Origin: Macrotis lagotis
Lineage: Eukaryota > Chordata > Mammalia > Peramelemorphia > Peramelidae
Length of the DNA stretch: 64,000 bases
Assembly: GCF_037893015.1 (NCBI RefSeq)
Contig: NC_133658.1
Span: forward strand, 424,419,890-424,483,889
Direction: 5' to 3'
A model generated the notes under the pieces. It made no database searches, was not told the DNA's origin, and saw only the letters and a program-made list of their open reading frames with translations. A program made the translations under genes and the position numbers. The first letter of the stretch is position 1. The number at the start of each line of letters is the position of its first letter. Of this stretch, positions 52,075 to 63,394 are shown piece after piece.

Positions 52075-53155
52075 TTATTCATTTTGTTGCAAGGGTCTTC
52101 CTTTTTCTTTTATGAGGAGAAGATGGAGGGAGGCAGGAGGGAAAGAAAAAAAAATGCTCGTGTAACCCAGGAAAGTTTGGTAACATGGGAAAGCTCTTGA
52201 GGGGTCTTTGGAATGTCTAGATTGCTTAGTCATGAAGGTCTCTGTATCCCCTACCACATGAGCAGTCCCCAACCACCTTTGATTGTTTGCCATGTCTCTA
52301 AGACAGGCAAAACTGAGCAAGTCAGTTCTTTTCTCCACCATCTTTTGGCTGCATTCTTTTCAGTTATTGCTATCTCCTAAGTCTTGTTTGGAGGGAATTA
52401 ACTGAATTGGTGAGATGGGAAGATATGTCTTCCCATTTTTCCCATCTTTTACTCGAACACTAAAAATGAGTCTGTTTGGTGGTATGTTTTTTTTTCTTCC
52501 TTTATTCTATGTTGTTTGTCCTCAGTTCCAGGCACTGGAGTTGATTCCTGCAGGAACTGGGAGTTTGAACTAAAGCACGTAGAGTGGTGCTGGTCCAACA
52601 TGGATCCCCTGAGAAGCCAGGATGTTTAGGACTCAAGTCCAAGACAAGTTTTGGACTTGGAACTGAGACTGGACTTTATATGGGAACCAAACTAGGAACC
52701 TAGACCTCTTCCAGTCCTCAGACAATGATGTGATGAAAGGATGAGGATTATTCCTCCCATATATGGGGAGGAGTAAGGTTGAATATTTGTCATTATACTC
52801 TTTGAAATAATTATTCCTTTGTCAAAGCTTCTGTGCTAACTTGTTAATTTAAAAAAAAGATAGAAAAAGCATAGAGTCAGTAATAAAACCCATGATTTCA
52901 AATTTTTATATGCAAATATCCTGTCTACACAGTAAAGAAGATGGACTAGAAGCTCCAAAACATGAAAGCAAATTTGATATATTGATATATATTGGGACTT
53001 ATTGATATATCATTGGGACTTTGTAGAATGAAATTGGTGATTGGAATGTGACTCTGGATGACTATTAAAAAGAAACAAGATAAGTAATAGAAGTTGGAAA
53101 TGGATCCACATTGTGTGTATATGTTGCTTATTTTTATTGATATATTTTGTTTTTG
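52075..53155. other. intergenic, nothing recognised
   Basis: Contains no gene or repeat family I can name. Confidence 0.35.
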
Positions 53156-53159
53156 CATA

Positions 53160-54200
53160 CATTCATCTTATATTGTACTCTCCTCCCCTTAACTTGCACC
53201 AGAGATTTTAAAAGAGAAAGAAAAAAAGTTTGACAAATCCAACTGACCTATCAACAAACTCCTATAGTATGTATGACATACCATATGACCTTCCTCTGAA
53301 AAGAAGAAAGGGAAAAGTTTTTGTTCTTCTCCAGTGCCAAATTTGCACATTTTACCTTTATTATTATAAAGGTAAAATGTGCAAATTTATTTTAGTGTCC
53401 TTTCATTAACATTGTTGGAGTCATTGTATATATTGTTTCATTGGTTCTTTCTACTTGGCTCCTTATGAGTACATATATCTTTCCATATTTCTCTAAACTC
53501 TTCATGTCTATTGTATTTAAGCACAAAAATTTGTCTAGCTATTCCTCTATCAATTGACACTTTGTTCCCACTTCTATGCTTCTGTAAAAAAGGACTATTG
53601 TGCATTTTTTTTTATAAATAGATAAATGGAATTTTTCTTTCTTTGTCCTCCTTTGGATATATGCCTACAATGGGATCTTTAGATGATCTTTAGATCTTTA
53701 GGCTATGTGGATTTATAGCTATTATAGTCTTTATAGAATGACTGGACCAATTCACAGTTCCATCAATAGTGTATTAGTGTACCTGTTTTCTTGCAGCACC
53801 TCTATTATGTATATAATTTGCTTGATATGAGATAAAATTTCAGAATTGTTTTGATTTACATTTTATTATTAGTGATTAATTATTATTAGATGATTAGGAA
53901 CAATCATTTTTCTATGGTTGTTTATAGTTTGTAATTGAAATTCATCTCTTTTTAAGGAAATGACTTTTGGTCATAGACATTTCTGTTAGTTTCTCATGTA
54001 TAAATATTTATATATCTTGAATGTCAGACTATTATCAAAGGTATTCAATTCTAATTTTTTTACCTAGTCAATGATTTTCATTCTTGTCTTCATGGAACTG
54101 ATCATTTGTGTAAATGTTTCAATTTCATATAATCATAGTTATCTCTTGAACTTTGTGATCACTAATCTCTTTTTAGTTAAGAATCCATAGTGATATTATA
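53160..54200 (-). mobile_element. antisense L1 fragment
   Basis: CAATTGACACTTTGTTCCCA, CCTTTGGATATATGCCTACA, ACCAATTCACAGTTCCATCA, TTGAATGTCAGACTATTATC follow the antisense L1 order also seen at 3660-4440. Confidence 0.62.
53339..53388. repeat. perfect 22 bp inverted repeat, 6-base loop
   Basis: The left arm 53339-53360 (AAATTTGCACATTTTACCTT..) and the right arm 53367-53388 pair without mismatch across the loop TTATTA. Confidence 0.95.
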
Positions 54201-54204
54201 TATT

Positions 54205-54401
54205 AAGGAAGCAGAGGATGTGTAGATGAAGATCAATGGAGGGAGAAACAGAAGCAAGTTTCTCACCACTGCATACTACAAACCACCAGAACAAGAAGAA
54301 GAAGAAAGAAATGAGGAGTTTGGGGAACAGATCAGAAGCCTGACCTGTAGGCATGATGTAGTAGTGATGGAGGGTGTAAATTATTTAAACTCTATCTCAG
54401 T

Positions 54402-54452
<51 letters not shown>

Positions 54453-55100
54453 AAAAGCAAAGTAGCTAATAATTTCTTGATTTGCCTTAATCACAATTTT
54501 AGCTTTCAGAAAGTAGAAGAAATAATTAGAAAGTCTATTCTGACTCTGAATGGAGATTATGGGAACCTTGAAGTAAACATCCCCCCCCCCCCCAAATTTG
54601 TGATAGAGAAAAAGAAAGTCAAGTCTGAAACATACTCTTGATTTGGGGAGAATAGATTTCAGATATTCACTCTAAGCATACTTAAAATCATACTGACACA
54701 AGAATAATGCTTTCAGCCCTCAGCCTGCCCCTAAGGGCCAAGCTCACATGTTGGATGTAGAACAAGTGTTTGATTTGGTTTCAGAAATTCTGAGTTCTAA
54801 TCCCAGTTCCAAAATTATTTGAATAATCTAGGAAGCATGAAACTTAGCATGATAACACTTGAAAAGGAATTGAGTGTAGATAAATCAAACAAGACCAGAA
54901 AGACATCAGAAAAAACCACATATAATATAATCCAACCATATAAAGGCCTTTAAAGAAATGAAAAGAGATGAAGTATTAGTGCCTTCACTCATACACTTAA
55001 AACAGCTAAGTCAAAGAAATCTTGAAAGCAATAACACAAATATCTTGTCAGAAAGATATGGAGAGAGCCATATGAGTTTGCACAACTATGGGAAAATATG
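54205..55100 (+). mobile_element. CR1/L3-type LINE fragment, sense
   Basis: The frame at 54226-54465 reads YYKPPEQEEEERNEEF, EQIRSLTCRHDVVVMEGVNY, the end of a CR1-clade endonuclease (YxxPP ... VVVMGDFN, here E for the catalytic D). A (CT)n and a C-run near 54580 are younger. Confidence 0.6.
54405..54450. repeat. (CT)n microsatellite
   Basis: About 22 uninterrupted CT units inside the CR1/L3 copy. Confidence 0.95.
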
Positions 55101-55204
55101 AATTCAAATTCTGGCTCTGCTAATTACTAAACTATGTGATCTTGGGCATTTCTGAGGTATATTTGACTTACCAGAATAACACAACAAATTCTGTGTTATT
55201 TTTT

Positions 55205-55955
55205 TTTCAAATTTGCCACAGTTTGTCTCCTCTAACTCCAGTCCATCCTCTTCTCAGCTACCAAAGTGATCAACCTAAAGCTCAGTTCTGACCATGCTAT
55301 CCCCCAACTTAACAAGCTCCAGTGACTCACATCACATCTAGGACCACATATAAAATCCTCTGCTTTGTGTTCAAAGCCTTTTATAACCTCTCCTCCTCCA
55401 CGTCTACCTTTCCAGTCTTCTTACACTTTCTATTTCTTGGTTCAGTGCACTCTCTGATCTAGTGATATGACCTCCTGGCTGTTCCTCAAAGAAGATACTC
55501 TTATCTCCCAGCTCTGGGCATTCACTGGCTGTCTTTCAAAGTTTTCCTTCCTGATCTTTTGTCTCCTGGGTTTCCTTCAAGTTACAGCTAAATTTCACCT
55601 TGTACAGGTCCTAACCTCTTAATTCTAGTGCCTTCCCTGTGTTGATTATTTCCAACTTGTCCTCTCTTTAACTTGTTTGTTTGGAGTTTGAATCTTATCT
55701 CCTCCATTAACTTGTGAGTTCCTTAAGATCTTTTTCCTGTTTTTGTATCCTAAGCAGGACCAGGGCTTTCAATATATATGTTTATACCAAACAAACTTTG
55801 GTGTTTCAGAAACTGAACTCCGTAGTCTAGGATCCTGGACAACAAATTATTGTGTCCTCCACTCTAACTTCCAATGATAAAAATAACCTTTTTCTTTCTA
55901 CACTGTCCTCTAATGCTTTTCCTGATGTAGGTGCTTAATAAATAGATGCTATTGG
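55205..55955 (+). mobile_element. L2-type LINE 3' region, sense
   Basis: CAAAGTGATCAACCTAAAGC, AGTGACTCACATCACATCTA, AGCCTTTTATAACCTCTCCT, TTAATTCTAGTGCCTTCCCT, AACTTGTGAGTTCCTTAAGA, GTAGGTGCTTAATAAATAGA. It is the opposite-strand counterpart of the units at 22015 and 51745. Confidence 0.7.
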
Positions 55956-55959
55956 CTGA

Positions 55960-56062
55960 TTTCTCTGAGTCTCAATTTCCTTATTTGTAAAATGAAGAAG
56001 TTGAACTACATGACCTTATAGATGCCTTCTAGCTCTAAATTTATGAGCCTATGATCCTAATG
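55960..56062 (+). mobile_element. MIR-type SINE fragment, sense
   Basis: CTGAGTCTCAATTTCCTTAT, CTACATGACCTTATAGATGC, CCTTCTAGCTCTAAATTTAT. Confidence 0.6.
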
Positions 56063-56094
56063 TGGACTCAAAAGAATTAGTTCCAGGTTCTCAT

Positions 56095-56320
56095 TCTGTA
56101 ACCATGACAGCAGCAAAAACAATAATAATAGCAATAACAACTCATATGTCTCTAGAGTTTTACAAAAACTTTTCTTCACAGCAACCCCGTGAGGTAAGTA
56201 AGCCTAAGTAATTTCTGGATAAGGAAACTGAGGTCCAGACAGGCAAAGCAATGGATTTGTTCAGCGTTACCAGCCAGGAAATATTAAGGCTTGGAAACTG
56301 TCCTAGTCTCAATCCAGTAT
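56095..56320 (-). mobile_element. MIR-type SINE, antisense
   Basis: CACAGCAACCCCGTGAGGTA, AAGGAAACTGAGGTCCAGAC, CAGCGTTACCAGCCAGGAAA. Confidence 0.65.
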
Positions 56321-56329
56321 TCATTTCCT

Positions 56330-57150
56330 TCCCTCATCCTGCAACAAATATTATAGACTTTTCTCTGAGAGAATAGCTTAGAATAGCTAGTTTGCAATAA
56401 TAGGTTCAGATAGGATTCAGAGAACCTTATCCATACCAGAATTTGCTGGTAGCTTTGAACCCAGTGAGAAACAATCTTTGGGTTCCATCCCAGCAGTGAA
56501 TCAAACTATTGGAGTAAGAAGGGAAGGGAAAGTCCCCTCCCTACTTGCAAGAAATCCAAGGGAGAGAAAGAACTGGGAAAGAATCCCAAAAGCAAAGTGC
56601 TTAAAAGAAAGAGGGGATGGAACCATTTTCCCAGTTTTATTGTCTGACTAGTAGGTGAGCTCTTGACTCTCTAAGGAGCTGGTTATCTTTGGCTTGGTCT
56701 GCTTAACTTTATCCCTGGGGATGAATCACAATTTTCTGTTATTCTGGCAAGTCACATACCTCGAGAACGAAGGACAAACTCAATAAGGGGCCAAAATGAA
56801 TGTCCAGCTCCAACTGTAGAGTTTACTGCATTGACAAGAGGAAGAGGAAGAGAACCAAGTGAGAATTCATCATAGTAGAGTAATATGGCTCTGGGGAGAG
56901 GCTACTGGAATGGCTTTTCATGTGGACCTGTGTCTGGGCTCCCTGGAAGATATTTATGTACTAGAAGCTGCCCCATACCCTATTGTAGAGAACACAAGGG
57001 CTGGGTCACAAAATACAACTGAATACTTGGCAGAAATCCTTATGACTAAGTATCTTTTGAATTTTTCTATATTCTCTCCAGAATGTCTGTGTCAGGAGAT
57101 GCCACATGGCCTGTTTATGCTTCCATTCATCTTGACTAGGTCTAATCTCT
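56330..57150. other. intergenic, nothing recognised
   Basis: A 99-codon open frame at 56859-57158 shows no family resemblance, and the context does not support a gene. Confidence 0.35.
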
Positions 57151-57159
57151 GGGTGTAAG

Positions 57160-57900
57160 AATGGATCTATTTCCTTTTGTGCATGGTAATTCTTTATATA
57201 TTTTAAAGGAATTATTGCCCCTTTAAGAATTCTCCTCTCACCAGTTTCTCCCATAATGTGGTCTCTAGTGACTTCACCATCCTCTAGGCATTCTGTAATT
57301 TTGCTTTTTTTTCTTTTGGTAAGGTAATGGGATTCAGCGACTTGCTCAAGCTCACCCAGCTAGGTAATTAATTTTTTAGTGTTTGATGTTAGATTTGAAC
57401 TGAGGTCCTTCTGACTCTAGAGCCAATGCTGTATCCCCTGCCTCATTCTGTTGCTTTTCAATGGAGCACCTTTCTTAAAATTAAGTGTCCAGAAATAAAC
57501 ACAGTACTTTAAATATGGACTAATCTCAGCAAAGGACTGTGGGATGATTTTTCATTTCCCTTGTTTTGGACACTATGCCTCTATTAATACAGTTTAGGAT
57601 AGCATCAGCTTTTTGGCTGCCATATCAGATTACTGACTCATATTGAATGGGCAGTTCACCAATCTCACTCCTCCTCTCCCCACGCCTCTGTCCCCTTCTT
57701 CCTTGCCCTGCCCCCCAGGTCTTTTTCCACATGAGCTGTTGTCTAACTATGTTCCTCCTCCATTCTGTCATAGTGAAGTTGATTTATTGGACCTAAGCTT
57801 AGGACTTCACATTCATCCTTGGAGTGTTGGAAGGCACTTTATCATCATAAAATATAGAATGTCAAAGCCAGAATGCAGACTGTTAGAGCTGGAAGGAAAC
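57160..57900 (-). mobile_element. CR1/L3-type LINE, antisense, split by a SINE
   Basis: GAATTATTGCCCCTTTAAGA, then after the SINE GTCCAGAAATAAACACAGTA, TAGCATCAGCTTTTTGGCTG, GAGCTGTTGTCTAACTATGT, AGTGAAGTTGATTTATTGGA. Confidence 0.62.
57300..57445 (-). mobile_element. marsupial SINE, antisense, diverged
   Basis: TTTTGGTAAGGTAATGGGAT, CACCCAGCTAGGTAATTAAT, TTTGAACTGAGGTCCTTCTG, inside the CR1/L3 copy. Confidence 0.72.
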
Positions 57901-58070
57901 TTGGAGAACAGCTAGTCCTGACTCTTTATTATATAGAAATAATCATCCTAAGAGGGAAGGCTTTTTTTTTGGTTCAAGGTCACTTGATGAGTCAGTTGCA
58001 GAGCAAAATTAGAATCCAAGTCTTCTGACTCCAGACCCAGGACAACTTTGCCGCTTTAGAAACTGAGCAT
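57865..58070 (-). mobile_element. MIR-type SINE, antisense
   Basis: GTTAGAGCTGGAAGGAAACT, TCAAGGTCACTTGATGAGTC, AGTCTTCTGACTCCAGACCC. Confidence 0.62.
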
Positions 58071-58283
58071 CCATGAGCAACAAATTATTTCTCCTCTCTT
58101 CCCCCACCCCCAATAATAAAATAAACTTTCTATTTCTTTTTCTATCATATACTTCCAGCATGACCTGGTTGACTTTTTTTCTTGATAAAGAATCAGTAGT
58201 CTACATCAAACATTTTGGAAATGATGGCAGAGGAAAAAACCAACTAGCTGAGTGTTGTATGATTTCTCCAGAAGCCCATGAGA

Positions 58284-58448
58284 GGGGTGGCTAGGTTGCT
58301 CAGTGGATAGAGTATGGCCCTGGAGTCAGGAGCACCTGAGTTCAAATCCGACCTTAGACACTTAATAATGACCTAGCTGTGTGACCTTGGGCAAGCCACT
58401 TAACCCCAATGCCTTGCAAAAAAAAAAAACCCTAAAAAAAAAAGGGTA
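58284..58448 (+). mobile_element. marsupial SINE with target-site duplication
   Basis: GGGGTGGCTAGGTTGCTCAG to an A-rich tail; CAGAAGCCCATGAGA at 58269-58283 and 58449-58463 (15 of 15 identical). Confidence 0.92.
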
Positions 58449-58590
58449 CAGAAGCCCATGAGAAGTACACCTTTCCCTGGGACATGATCTCCTCTGCTCT
58501 TATTTCTAGAAAATGGGTTCTTAAACCCTTTGTTGTATCCTGGACTCCTTTATCAGTCTGGTGAAACCTGTAAATCCCTTCTCACTATGG

Positions 58591-58746
58591 TTTTGTTTTG
58601 TTTTGTTTTCTTGCAAGCAAATGGGGTTAAGTGGCTTGCCCAAGGCCACACAGCTAGGTAATTATTAAGTGTCTGAGACCAGATTTGAACCCAGGTACTC
58701 CTGACTCCAAGGCTGTGCTTTATCCACTGTGCCACCTAGCTGCCCC
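58591..58746 (-). mobile_element. marsupial SINE, antisense
   Basis: (TTTTG)n start, GGGGTTAAGTGGCTTGCCCA, end CACTGTGCCACCTAGCTGCC; flanks CTCACTATGG and CTCACAATGT suggest the duplication. Confidence 0.87.
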
Positions 58747-59089
58747 TCTCACAATGTTTCTCAAAAGTTTTAGGAAATGCTACATTTTTATTAGAGATGA
58801 GGAAAAAATAAAGGTGGAATGTTTTACCAGTCCAAGTTCATGGACTTTCCTGAAATCTTTTAATTGATCCCAGTTATGGGAGCAAGAACCCTGGTTAATC
58901 ACCCCTAACTATGACTAGGATACCAAATCAACAATTAACAATGACAATAGCAGAAAAGGAGAAAGCAGGAAAAAAGGGGTAAATTTCTGTCTGTATCAGG
59001 ATTACTATTCAATTCTTTCTGGTAGTTTTTGATGCCAGGGGTTCCCTCACCTCACAACTAACTAATGTGATAACCATTATTTTCTTTTT

Positions 59090-59405
59090 AAAACTTTTTT
59101 AAAATGAAATTTATTTTTTCAGATTTGTATTCTTTGCTTCTCATTCTTTCCCTCAATAGAGAAACCAAAAAATACGAAGCCCCAGTTGTAAACACGTAGT
59201 CAAGCAAAACAAATTCCTCTCTTGATCACATCTAATAAACAACCAAACCCCATGTTTTGCCTTTTACTCTGAGTCTATAACTTTTGTATCACTAAGTGGG
59301 TGACATGCTTCAGGTTGAATACTCTGGATTTGTGGATGGTCATTGTGTTGATCAGAGCTCCTAAATCTTTCAAAGTAATAATCTCTTAATTGGTTTCTTG
59401 ATTCT
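59090..59405 (-). mobile_element. antisense L1 fragment
   Basis: TTGTAAACACGTAGTCAAGC, GCAAAACAAATTCCTCTCTT, GGTCATTGTGTTGATCAGAG. Partly homologous to 20540-20830. Confidence 0.58.
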
Positions 59406-59424
59406 AATTTTCTCCTCTTTCCAA

Positions 59425-59990
59425 TCTATTATTCACAAAGTGATATGACTAACAGGCAGGTCTGACCACATACCTCCCCTGCTCAGAAATCTTCACTGGT
59501 TCTCTATTGCCTCTAGGATAAAATACATAGTCCACTGTTTGGCAGGCTAGACCTTTCTCAGCCTGACTCCAGTCTACCTTGTCAAATTTACTACACATGA
59601 TTCCCCTTCACAAGTCAGTTAGGTGGATTGGGAACAACTGGTTGAATTACTGGTCCTCAAGGATAGTCATCATTATTTGGGTTGATAACAACTTGGACTG
59701 GAATCTCTCATAGTTCTCTTTTTTCTCTAGAATAAAATACAAATGTTTCTGGGTGGAATTAAAAACTCTTCATAATCTGATTTTTGTTCTTTCCAGACTA
59801 TTTCACATTACTCTCCTTTATACACATTGCAGAGCAAATAGGTGGCACAGTGGATAGCATGCCAAGCATGGAGTAAGAAAGAGTCAGATATAACTAAAAA
59901 CAACTGAACAACATCAATACGCATCACAGGATAGTCACCCTGTCTATTCTATCTGCTGCTCTGTTCACAGTATTGCTCTTAGCAGTCACC
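59425..59990 (+). mobile_element. L2-type LINE fragments, sense
   Basis: GTCTGACCACATACCTCCCC, GGTTCTCTATTGCCTCTAGG, CTTTCTCAGCCTGACTCCAG, and a second piece TTTCCAGACTATTTCACATT. A 90 bp SINE piece (59835-59920) is included. Confidence 0.6.
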
Positions 59991-60224
59991 GCTATCCTCA
60001 GTTCATTTGGGGCTTTAATATGCCTTATACAGTTCTCTAGTGTATTTTTCCTTAATTGCTCGCCCTATTTCTTTCTTCTATCCATGTCTGTTTTTAAAAT
60101 GAGTTTCTCAATGAGTTTCTTGAATATCCATATCACTTTTTTTGCTTCCTAGGATTAATCACAATCTGTGGCAAATAGGTGATATAAGGGATAGAGGCAG
60201 AGGAAGGAAAGGTATTAAAAAGAA

Positions 60225-60605
60225 TAAGGATAATTCATTAAGCATCTACTATGTGCTTATATATTATTATGACTTATTATATCATTAATAACACAATGAT
60301 ATGAATAAAATGCAATTAATATAGTTAATACAATTAATGATATACTATTTTAAATGTATATAAGCATATATAATCACTATGCTAAGTGCTTTTTAAATAT
60401 TATGCCATTTGATCTTCAAAAAGTCCTGTAACATCCATGTTATGATCCCCTTTATATAAATGAAGAAACTGAGGCAGACAGAGATTAAGTGATTTGCCCA
60501 GGGTCACACAGCCACTAAATGTACATGATGAGGCAAGGCATCATCCTCCGCCTTACCTCAACCTCACTGTGTCCCTGGACATTCTGTCCATTGTGACATT
60601 AACTG
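60225..60605 (-). mobile_element. MIR-type SINE, antisense, with AT-rich expansion
   Basis: TTAAGCATCTACTATGTGCT, GCTAAGTGCTTTTTAAATAT, ATGAAGAAACTGAGGCAGAC, CCAGGGTCACACAGCCACTA. Confidence 0.65.
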
Positions 60606-60607
60606 CC

Positions 60608-60830
60608 TCTTGGAGTCAGGAAGACCTAAGTTCAAATCTTATCTTACTAACTAGGTATTATGACCTTAGATAAGTCTTTTAACTCTTAGAGCCTTAGTTT
60701 TCTTATCTGTAAAATCAGAAAGTTGCTACAAGACTCAAATGAGATAATATCAAATGATATTAAATGTAAAGTGCTTTGCAAAGCTTTTAAGTATTTTTAT
60801 AGGCTAGTTATTATTATTGTATTGTCAGAA
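60608..60830 (+). mobile_element. MIR/CORE-type SINE, sense
   Basis: CTTGGAGTCAGGAAGACCTA, TTTTCTTATCTGTAAAATCA, AATGTAAAGTGCTTTGCAAA. Confidence 0.7.
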
Positions 60831-60837
60831 TTTCTTT

Positions 60838-60989
60838 TTTTATAAGAACTTTTTTTTTGCAAGGCAATGGGGTTAAGTGGCTTTCCCAAGGCCACACAGG
60901 TAATTATTAAATGTTTGAGGTCAGATTTGAACTCAGGTACTCCTGACTCCAGGACCAGAACTCTATCCACTGCACCACCTAGCCGCCCC
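60838..60989 (-). mobile_element. marsupial SINE, antisense, with target-site duplication
   Basis: T-rich start, GCAAGGCAATGGGGTTAAGT, end CACTGCACCACCTAGCCGCC; CAGAATTTCTTT at 60826-60837 and about 60990-61002. Confidence 0.9.
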
Positions 60990-61004
60990 CAGAATTTCTT
61001 TCTC

Positions 61005-62090
61005 GAGAGAGAAATTGGAAGCTAATTTCTCCATCAAGATAATGAGCCATGGGATCCCATCTATCTTTTCTCTGAATACTTTGAAACTTGTTTCACTATT
61101 CATGTAACCCATGCAGAGGACTCTCCTCTCTATCTCTACCAAGAACTTTGTGATGAAGTAATTACCCACTTCTGAGGTTATTCTTGTTTTCTATTTCTCT
61201 TTCTTTGTTGAATTGATTATTTGCTTGCATATGGTCATAGATACTTTATAATGAATGGGGAACTTTTTCCTGTCAAGAGTGATTTGGATATTTATAATAT
61301 CATTCACAGGCCATACAAAATTATCAACTTAAAAATCAGCCTGCTATGTTTGGTCAACCATTTAATCAATTCACCCCTAAAAGCTTCTAGATTTATTGAA
61401 TTTTGAGTCTTGCTTGTGATTGCCATAGCAGTGCTAGACCAAATGATTTCTTGGGTCTTTTACAACCTGTGGGCAGGACATCCTGCCCCTGCTGTATAAG
61501 ATCAAGGGGAAAGAAATATAGGGGAAAGAAATCGGTGTCACGTTTATGTTGAGTCAAGAGGGTTTTCTAGTTAGGAGTCAGCTAAGGCTCATGAGTCCTG
61601 CACTGGTGTTAAGAGACTCAGAAAGAAGGTAGCTCTGGCAGTCCTTGATAAGCAAAGCATTCTGTCTCTGCTTGTTTGCTTGAGGGGAACTGAGCTGACC
61701 CACAGAGTTTTCTGTGGTTCTAGGACTCTACTTGGTTAGGTGCCTGACCCAGATGGTCCAATCTCCTTCCAGACCTATGTCTCTCCCTTCCACTTCACAC
61801 AGATTGAGTTCGACTGAGTAATCATAGACTTGCCTTGGTGAACATCTTCCCTGCCGTTTTTTAGGGGATATTGCTGTCCCTATTAACCCTTATCTTTTCA
61901 GATTGTCTCTGAGGTTGAGTTGAGATGTAAACAGGGGAAAACCTTGTCTCATAATGGTTTATCAATACCAGTTTTTAACATAAATCCCTACAAATGGCAT
62001 CTGTAGGGGTACAGCATTTAGAAAATCACTAGGAAATAAAATGAAGTGGTTGGATTACATTTATCTAATCTAACTACTTCATTTTATCTT
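61005..62090. other. intergenic, nothing recognised
   Basis: No gene or assignable repeat. Confidence 0.35.
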
Positions 62091-62094
62091 TTTA

Positions 62095-62710
62095 TTTTTT
62101 TAGAAAGATTTTACTTATTTTGAGTTTAAAATTTTTCCCCTATTCTTGCTTTCCTCCCCCCACCCCCAAACAGAAGGCAGTCTGTTAGTCTTTACATTGT
62201 TTTCATGGTTTACATTGGTCTCAGTTGAATGTGATAAGAGAGAAATCATATCCTTGAGGAAGACAAATAAAGTACAAGAAATAGCAAAATTACATAATAA
62301 GATGAGTTTTTTCCTAAATTGAAGGCAATAGTCTTTGGTCTTTGTTCAAAGTCCACAATTCTTTCTCTGGATACAGATGGCATTCTCCATTGCAGATAGC
62401 CCAGAATTGTCCCTGGTTGTTGCACTGATGGAATGAGTAAGTCCATAAAGGTTGACCATCACCCCCATGTTGCTGTTAGGGTGTACAATGTTTTTCTGGT
62501 TCTGCTCATTTCGCTCAGCATCAGTTCATGCAAATCCTTCCAGGTTTCCCTGAATTCCCATCCCTTCTGGTTTTTAACAGAACAATAGTATTCCATGACC
62601 TACATATACACAGTTTGTTAAGCCATTCCCCAATTGAAGGACATTCACTTAATTTCCAATTCTTTGTCACCACAAATAGGGCTGCTATGAATATTTTGTA
62701 CAAGTGATGT
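62095..62710 (-). mobile_element. L1 3' end, antisense
   Basis: GAAGGCAGTCTGTTAGTCTT, CACAATTCTTTCTCTGGATA, CATCACCCCCATGTTGCTGT, GCTCAGCATCAGTTCATGCA. Collinear with 11241-12503 and better preserved. Confidence 0.8.
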
Positions 62711-62779
62711 TTTTACTCATTTTATTTTCTTAAAAACACTAAAAAAAATTATATAAATATACCAAGTATAGAATAAAAG

Positions 62780-63250
62780 AATATATAAAAATGTTGTCTT
62801 GGACTCTTCCTTCTTACCTCAAATATTCAGTTATTAAACATCATTTCTACTTCCACAAAATCTTTTATATCTGCCCTTTTCTTGGCTCATATAAACCTAA
62901 TGTCCTCACCTCAAATCTGGACTACTGCAATATTCTCCTATTTTATCTATCTGTATATTCTTCTATCTTCAATCCATTCCCCACACATCTGGCAAAGTGA
63001 TCTTCATGGTCCTAGTTTTTCACTTTCTTATTCAATAAACTCCAGAGGCTCCATCACCTTTAGGATACAAATGAATATCTTTGCTTGGCATTACTTTACA
63101 GCCTGCTTCCTATTCACCTTTTCAGCCTTGGTTTACATTATTCCCATTAATTTACTCTATGATTCAGATAGAGTGGCTGAACTCCAAGTTTTCTTTAAAA
63201 CTATTCAAGGTATATCTTTTATACAAAATCTTTCCTAATTTCCCCTGATG
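62780..63250 (+). mobile_element. L2-type LINE, sense
   Basis: CTGGACTACTGCAATATTCT, CATCTGGCAAAGTGATCTTC, ATAAACTCCAGAGGCTCCAT, CTTTGCTTGGCATTACTTTA. Confidence 0.65.
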
Positions 63251-63294
63251 CTAGTATTATTTCCTTTCATGTTTCTTTGTATTTATTATACAAA

Positions 63295-63385
63295 GCCACA
63301 TGGCTCAGTTGATAGAGTGCCAGCTCCTAGAGACCAGCAGACTCATCTTCCTAAGTTCAAATCTAGCCTCAGACTCTTACTAGCA
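63295..63385 (+). mobile_element. SINE left-end fragment
   Basis: CACATGGCTCAGTTGATAGA, AAGTTCAAATCTAGCCTCAG; truncated before the 3' half by the RTE copy. Confidence 0.6.
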
Positions 63386-63394
63386 TTACTAGAC

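Noticed and set aside
56859..57158. 99-codon open frame with a Met start
   Set aside because: No recognisable family, no splice or promoter context, and it borders an antisense CR1/L3 copy.
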